A stretch of 64,000 nt of DNA, taken from assembly GCF_017877355.1 (NCBI RefSeq), contig NZ_JAGIPR010000013.1, positions 1 through 64,000 on the forward strand, in the 5' to 3' direction. The notes beneath the pieces were generated by a model, which saw only the letters and a program-made list of their open reading frames with translations, ran no database searches and was not told the DNA's origin. Shown here piece by piece: positions 60,527-64,000 of the stretch (its first letter is position 1; the number at the start of each line of letters is the position of its first letter). Source of the DNA: Chryseobacterium jejuense (lineage in GTDB: Bacteria > Bacteroidota > Bacteroidia > Flavobacteriales > Weeksellaceae). The translations under genes and the position numbers were made by a program.

Positions 60527-61294
60527 ATGAATACAAAACAGGAAAAATTAGAAGCTTTCGGGAGATTACTGGATATTATGGATGATTTGCGTGAAAAGTG
60601 TCCGTGGGATCAGAAGCAGACCTTACAATCTCTCCGTCATCTTACCCTGGAAGAAACATATGAGCTTTCTGATGCCATTTTACAGGAAGATTTGCAGGAG
60701 ATTAAAAAAGAATTGGGAGATGTATTACTTCATCTTGTTTTTTATTCTAAAATAGGTTCAGAAAAAGGAAGTTTTGATATCGCAGATGTTATCAATTCAC
60801 TGAATGAAAAACTGATCTTCCGCCATCCTCATATCTATGGAGATACTGTAGTGAAAGATGAGGAAGAAGTAAAACAGAACTGGGAAAAGCTAAAACTGAA
60901 AGAAGGAAACAAATCTATTTTAGGAGGAGTTCCGAAAAGCCTTCCAAGCTTAGTAAAAGCCTATAGAATTCAGGATAAGGTAAAAGGTATTGGTTTTGAG
61001 TTTCATGATGCTGAAGATGCCTGGAAAAAGGTAGATGAGGAGATTCAGGAATTCCATGCGGAAACAGATTTAGATAAAAAGGAGCAGGAATTGGGAGATG
61101 TATTCTTCTCATTGATTAACTATGCAAGAATTTCAGGAATTAATCCGGATTCTGCGTTGGAGAGAACCAATCTGAAGTTTATTTCAAGATTCAAGAAGAT
61201 GGAAGGCCTTGCCGAAGAACAGGATTTAAAACTTGCAGACATGTCTCTTGAAGAAATGGATGTTCTGTGGGAAAAGGCAAAACAGTTATCATAA
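60527..61294 (+). CDS. mazG: Nucleoside triphosphate pyrophosphohydrolase MazG
   Basis: The 255-residue protein has two MazG domains. The first includes LLDIMDDLREKCPWDQKQTLQSLRHLTLEETYELSDAI and IKKELGDVLLHLVFYSKIG with the ExxE and ExxD metal-binding residues. The second includes KVDEEIQEFHAETDLDKKEQELGDVFFSLINYARISG. MazG removes aberrant NTPs and lowers ppGpp-related stress in E. coli. I prefer the ATG at 60527. It is not next to mazEF. Confidence 0.93.
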   Translation: MNTKQEKLEAFGRLLDIMDDLREKCPWDQKQTLQSLRHLTLEETYELSDAILQEDLQEIKKELGDVLLHLVFYSKIGSEKGSFDIADVINSLNEKLIFRHPHIYGDTVVKDEEEVKQNWEKLKLKEGNKSILGGVPKSLPSLVKAYRIQDKVKGIGFEFHDAEDAWKKVDEEIQEFHAETDLDKKEQELGDVFFSLINYARISGINPDSALERTNLKFISRFKKMEGLAEEQDLKLADMSLEEMDVLWEKAKQLS

Positions 61295-61353
61295 TTTCCG
61301 GATTGGAACAATTAATGCTACTTATATTCAGTTAAAAAAAATAAAAAATAAAT

Positions 61354-62232
61354 ATGCTACGTTTTCTTATACTTCCTGCTATATTTTTATTAAGTTGTAA
61401 CCCAAAAGCTCAGAATTCACCTGCTCAGGGTGATGATCTGAAGCCGCAGTTTTCTTTACCTAAAAAACTAAAGGAAGTTTCCGGGATTACGTTGTCAAAA
61501 GATAAAAAAACAATCTGGGTCATAGAGGACAGAGGAAATAAAAATGCAGTATACGGTCTTAATGACAGTGGGCAGATGATGGCTAAAGTTCCGGTTGAGA
61601 ATGCTGAAAATACAGATTGGGAAGATATTATATCAGATGCTCAAGGGAATATTTATATCGGAGATTTCGGAAATAATGATAACAACAGAACAGATCTGGC
61701 TATTTTAAAAACCGATCTGAAAGATATTACCCAAACCACCACAAAAGTTGTTCAAACCACTAAGTTCCACTATGAAGGGCAGACAGAATTTCCACCGAAA
61801 AAATCAAACCTGTTGTATGACTGTGAAGGATTTGTAGAAATGGACGGTAACTTCTATCTTTTCACCAAGAACAGAAGCAAAGGCTTTGACGGAACTTTCC
61901 TTGTATTTAAAGTTCCTAATAAAGAAGGAGATTTTGAAGCTAAACTGATTGGTAAATTAAAGCTGCAGGGTGGATATAATGATGCAGCTATTACTTCAGC
62001 AACCATCAACAGTACAAAAGATAAGATTGTACTGTTAACCCACAAAAATGCACATGTTCTTACAGGATTTAACGCTGATGATTTCAGTACTGCTAAGATT
62101 AATAAGATTCCATTAAATCATAATTCACAGAAAGAAGCGATTGTTTTTCTTAATGACCAGACTTTAATGATTGCAGACGAAAAAGGAAAAGACGAAGGAG
62201 GAAATGTATACCAGTTTTCGCTTAAGCCATAG
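61354..62232 (+). CDS. Lipoprotein with beta-propeller-like repeats
   Basis: The 292-residue protein has a lipoprotein signal (MLRFLILPAIFLLSC, Cys at 15). The rest shows repeats of a propeller type: LKEVSGITLSKDKKTIWVIED, NTDWEDIISDAQGNIYIGDFGNN, CEGFVEMDGNFYLFTKNR and KEAIVFLNDQTLMIADEKG. It resembles SdiA-regulated/NHL-like propellers only loosely. The function is unknown. It follows mazG at 59 bases and ends at a terminator. Confidence 0.78.
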   Translation: MLRFLILPAIFLLSCNPKAQNSPAQGDDLKPQFSLPKKLKEVSGITLSKDKKTIWVIEDRGNKNAVYGLNDSGQMMAKVPVENAENTDWEDIISDAQGNIYIGDFGNNDNNRTDLAILKTDLKDITQTTTKVVQTTKFHYEGQTEFPPKKSNLLYDCEGFVEMDGNFYLFTKNRSKGFDGTFLVFKVPNKEGDFEAKLIGKLKLQGGYNDAAITSATINSTKDKIVLLTHKNAHVLTGFNADDFSTAKINKIPLNHNSQKEAIVFLNDQTLMIADEKGKDEGGNVYQFSLKP

Positions 62233-62260
62233 ATTTTGAAAAGGCAATATATAAACTAAC

Positions 62261-62290
62261 AATCCTATGGAAAACTCCATGGGATTTTTT
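62261..62290 (+). terminator. Terminator of the 61354 gene
   Basis: The stem AATCCTATGGA/TCCATGGGATT has one wobble and is followed by TTTT. Confidence 0.8.
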
Positions 62291-62309
62291 ATAAACAGCT
62301 TCATTTTTA

Positions 62310-62765
62310 TTATTGTTTCCTTTGAAATTCATCATAAAGCGGTTTCAATTCTTTTGGCGGATTACCGGAATCAAAACTTGCAGAAGTATAAGGTGTGCCA
62401 TTACTTGTGATAATAAGATTGGCAATCATAGCCTGATCGGAATGTCGTCCTGTAGTAGGAGCTTCAAGAGTTGATATTTTAGATAAATCAATAGCTGCAG
62501 CCTGTTTTGAGATACGTTCCCAGTCAGAAGAAGACATAGGTTTATTATTTTCCTCACCATTAAAAGAAGTTGTTCTGGACTTTGGCGTAAAGGTGATTGT
62601 TGTATGGAAACCTCTGGTTTGTTCTGTTAACTGTATTTTTTCAATTTTTGTCTGTTGCATACTTACATTTGCATTTTTTTCAATGTTTCCATTTTTGCTT
62701 TGGTTCTGGCAATGAATACTTGATAAAACTAAAATGATATTAATAGAAGCAATTAGTGTTTTCAT
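62310..62765 (-). CDS. Probable lipoprotein of unknown function
   Basis: The 151-residue protein has a signal sequence ending MKTLIASINIILVLSSIHC, with Cys19 in a weak lipobox (SIHC), so it may be a lipoprotein. The mature part contains ISKQAAAIDLSKISTLEAP, TGRHSDQAMIANLIITSNGTPY and PPKELKPLYDEFQRK. The last segment recalls proteins of Bacteroidota that end with P-x-x-L-x-x-L. I do not recognise the family. Confidence 0.65.
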   Translation of the reverse strand: MKTLIASINIILVLSSIHCQNQSKNGNIEKNANVSMQQTKIEKIQLTEQTRGFHTTITFTPKSRTTSFNGEENNKPMSSSDWERISKQAAAIDLSKISTLEAPTTGRHSDQAMIANLIITSNGTPYTSASFDSGNPPKELKPLYDEFQRKQ

Positions 62766-62851
62766 TGTGTGCTTTTTTATAATTGTTTGTTACAGCTAAA
62801 GTATAAAAAGGTATTGAATATAAAACTATTATGTTCGTTAAAAAAGAAAAA

Positions 62852-62868
62852 CTCAGGAAACTCCTGAG
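62852..62868 (-). terminator. Terminator of the BamA-like gene
   Basis: The stem CTCAGGA/TCCTGAG is preceded on the plus strand by an A run, giving a U run in the minus-strand transcript. It is 25 bases past the stop. Confidence 0.75.
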
Positions 62869-62892
62869 CTTTTGTAGGTAAATATTTTTTAA

Positions 62893-64000
62893 TTAAAATT
62901 TCATTCCTATACCTGCAGAGATTCGTCCACCATCTGCGCCATAGAAATAATTCAGTCTGGCAGACATCATTTCCACGACGCTTAGCCAAATCCCGGCCCC
63001 TACTGATTGATGCCATTTTCTGGAGTACTCCCCATCATTCCATACACGTCCAATATCATAGCCTACAAGGATTCCCAGATTGGCAGGGATAATATTATTT
63101 CTGATTCTTCCAAAATTCCAACGGATCTCAGAATTATTGATAAAATAAGATCTTCCTGAGAATCTTTCATTTCTGAAGGCACGCATACCATTGTTACCGC
63201 CGATAGCTGCAGCCTGATAGAATTCAAAATTATCATTATTGATCCACATGGCATTGCTGGCATTGGCAAATACGAAAACCCCTTTTTTATCAATTCTGTG
63301 GTCAATCGCAAATTTTCCTTTTATGGTAAGGAAGTTTCTGTTGAAATTGGAAAATGTAGCTTTCCAGTCGGCATTCAGCATCAGTTCCATTCCCAGAGTT
63401 GGGAAGGCAGGGTTATCTGCATTTTTATAACTGAAAGTATAATTAGCACCTAAGAACTGTTGGCTGTCAAAAACTTCAGATCTTACATCTGGGGAAGTAT
63501 TGATAAAGCGTCCGTCTTTTCTCTGTACTTTATTATCTTCAAAAGTAAGCTGCATCTGATGATTAAAATTCATCCAGCCCTTCTTCGAGATGGAAGGGGC
63601 TACATTAAATTTGGAAATTCTTGCCCTGTTGTATTCTCTTTCCGTAGCTTCTTTATCATACGGGCTTTCATTGGATAGTCCAAAAAAGTTCTGTGAAAAT
63701 CTTGGGGTAGTATAAGCTGCATCAATATTAAAATTCCATCCTGAAATTGCTTTCTTGAAAACACCTTTATAAATAAGGCTGAACCCGGCAGTAGCAGTAT
63801 AAAAATTGGCTTTTAAACTATGTCTTTGGGTAAAAGGGTCACGGATGAAGTTATTCACAGTATAATTAGCCAAAACACCCACGATAACCCCGTCATCTGG
63901 GTTATAATCCAAATTAGGGTATCCTGCGAATGCATTGTATTTTGGATGCTTATAATTGTAGGTGTTTATCTCATAATCATCTGCAATATTTTTGGTAGTA
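62893..64000 (-). CDS. BamA/TamA-family outer-membrane protein, 3' part (runs off window)
   Basis: The open frame continues past the window end (64000), so only the last about 368 residues are seen and the true start is outside. It is the beta-barrel of the Omp85/surface-antigen family: repeated aromatic strands, YTTPRFSQNFFGLSNESPY, FKIDHRID-like strands (KFAIDHRIDKKGVFVFAN), AAIGGNNGMRAFRNERFSGRSYF (the conserved RxF-type loop) and the C-terminal GISAGIGMKF. BamA folds barrel proteins and TamA helps export. Which one this is cannot be decided without the POTRA or other N-terminal region. Confidence 0.85.
   Translation of the reverse strand, partial: TTKNIADDYEINTYNYKHPKYNAFAGYPNLDYNPDDGVIVGVLANYTVNNFIRDPFTQRHSLKANFYTATAGFSLIYKGVFKKAISGWNFNIDAAYTTPRFSQNFFGLSNESPYDKEATEREYNRARISKFNVAPSISKKGWMNFNHQMQLTFEDNKVQRKDGRFINTSPDVRSEVFDSQQFLGANYTFSYKNADNPAFPTLGMELMLNADWKATFSNFNRNFLTIKGKFAIDHRIDKKGVFVFANASNAMWINNDNFEFYQAAAIGGNNGMRAFRNERFSGRSYFINNSEIRWNFGRIRNNIIPANLGILVGYDIGRVWNDGEYSRKWHQSVGAGIWLSVVEMMSARLNYFYGADGGRISAGIGMKF

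Noticed and set aside
1..64000. Prophage, integrative element or insertion sequence
   Set aside because: No transposase, integrase, phage structural gene or tRNA-associated attachment site was found, and base composition looks even throughout.

Overview
The window is about 64 kb of AT-rich chromosome from a member of the Bacteroidota, most likely a Chryseobacterium-like Flavobacteriia. This rests on type IX secretion proteins of the PorV and PorP/SprF families, families largely confined to this phylum (DUF3822, DUF5606, GIN-domain, DUF4374-like), many secreted proteins with short signal peptides ending in AQ or SQ, Bacteroidota-type promoters (TTG, about 18-21 bases, TAnnTTTG), and short palindromic repeats between genes. 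No tRNA, rRNA, CRISPR array, transposase or phage gene is visible. Genes are on both strands in short operons, mostly separated by clear hairpin-plus-U-run terminators.

Layout. 0.1-8.5 kb: a gene remnant, an acyl-CoA carboxylase beta subunit, a DMT permease, a PorV-like protein with a secreted partner, uvrC and a secreted protein. 8.7-20.1 kb: hutH, a GNAT acetyltransferase, a lipoprotein subtilase, a carboxypeptidase-regulatory-like protein, a LigB-type dioxygenase, YceI, a DPP-IV-like S9 peptidase, a TIKI-like secreted protein and a luciferase-like oxidoreductase. 20.2-30.5 kb: sbcDC, a basic micro-protein, a VF530 protein, a SlyD-like isomerase, YchJ, an M3 peptidase and a GIN-domain lipoprotein. 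30.5-38.6 kb: a Kef-type K+/H+ antiporter with its quinone-reductase-like partner, a LemA-TPM-TPM operon, folA, a TPR membrane protein, a TRIC channel, coaD and ddl. 38.8-49 kb: a PASTA protein, rluD, PorP/SprF, hemW, murI, a nitroreductase divergent from an HxlR regulator, rsmD, DUF3822, Smr, a YfcE-like phosphodiesterase and two small secreted proteins.

49.3-56 kb is the most distinctive region: one four-gene operon with its own promoter and terminator. It encodes a protein with an unrecognised N-terminal region fused to a siderophore-type acetyltransferase, an FAD-dependent lysine/ornithine N-hydroxylase, a TonB-dependent receptor and a surface-type lipoprotein resembling DUF4374. It looks like a compact system that makes a hydroxamate and takes it back up, yet no IucA/IucC-type synthetase or amino-acid decarboxylase is encoded in it.

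56.2-64 kb: a beta-lactamase-fold hydrolase, a SixA-like phosphatase, ruvX-def-DUF5606, mazG, two lipoproteins and the 3' part of a BamA-type outer-membrane protein that runs off the window end. In several places (PASTA, porP, murI, mazG, the genes at 47987 and 48525) a TAnnTTTG box lies downstream of the longest possible start, so I moved the start inward.
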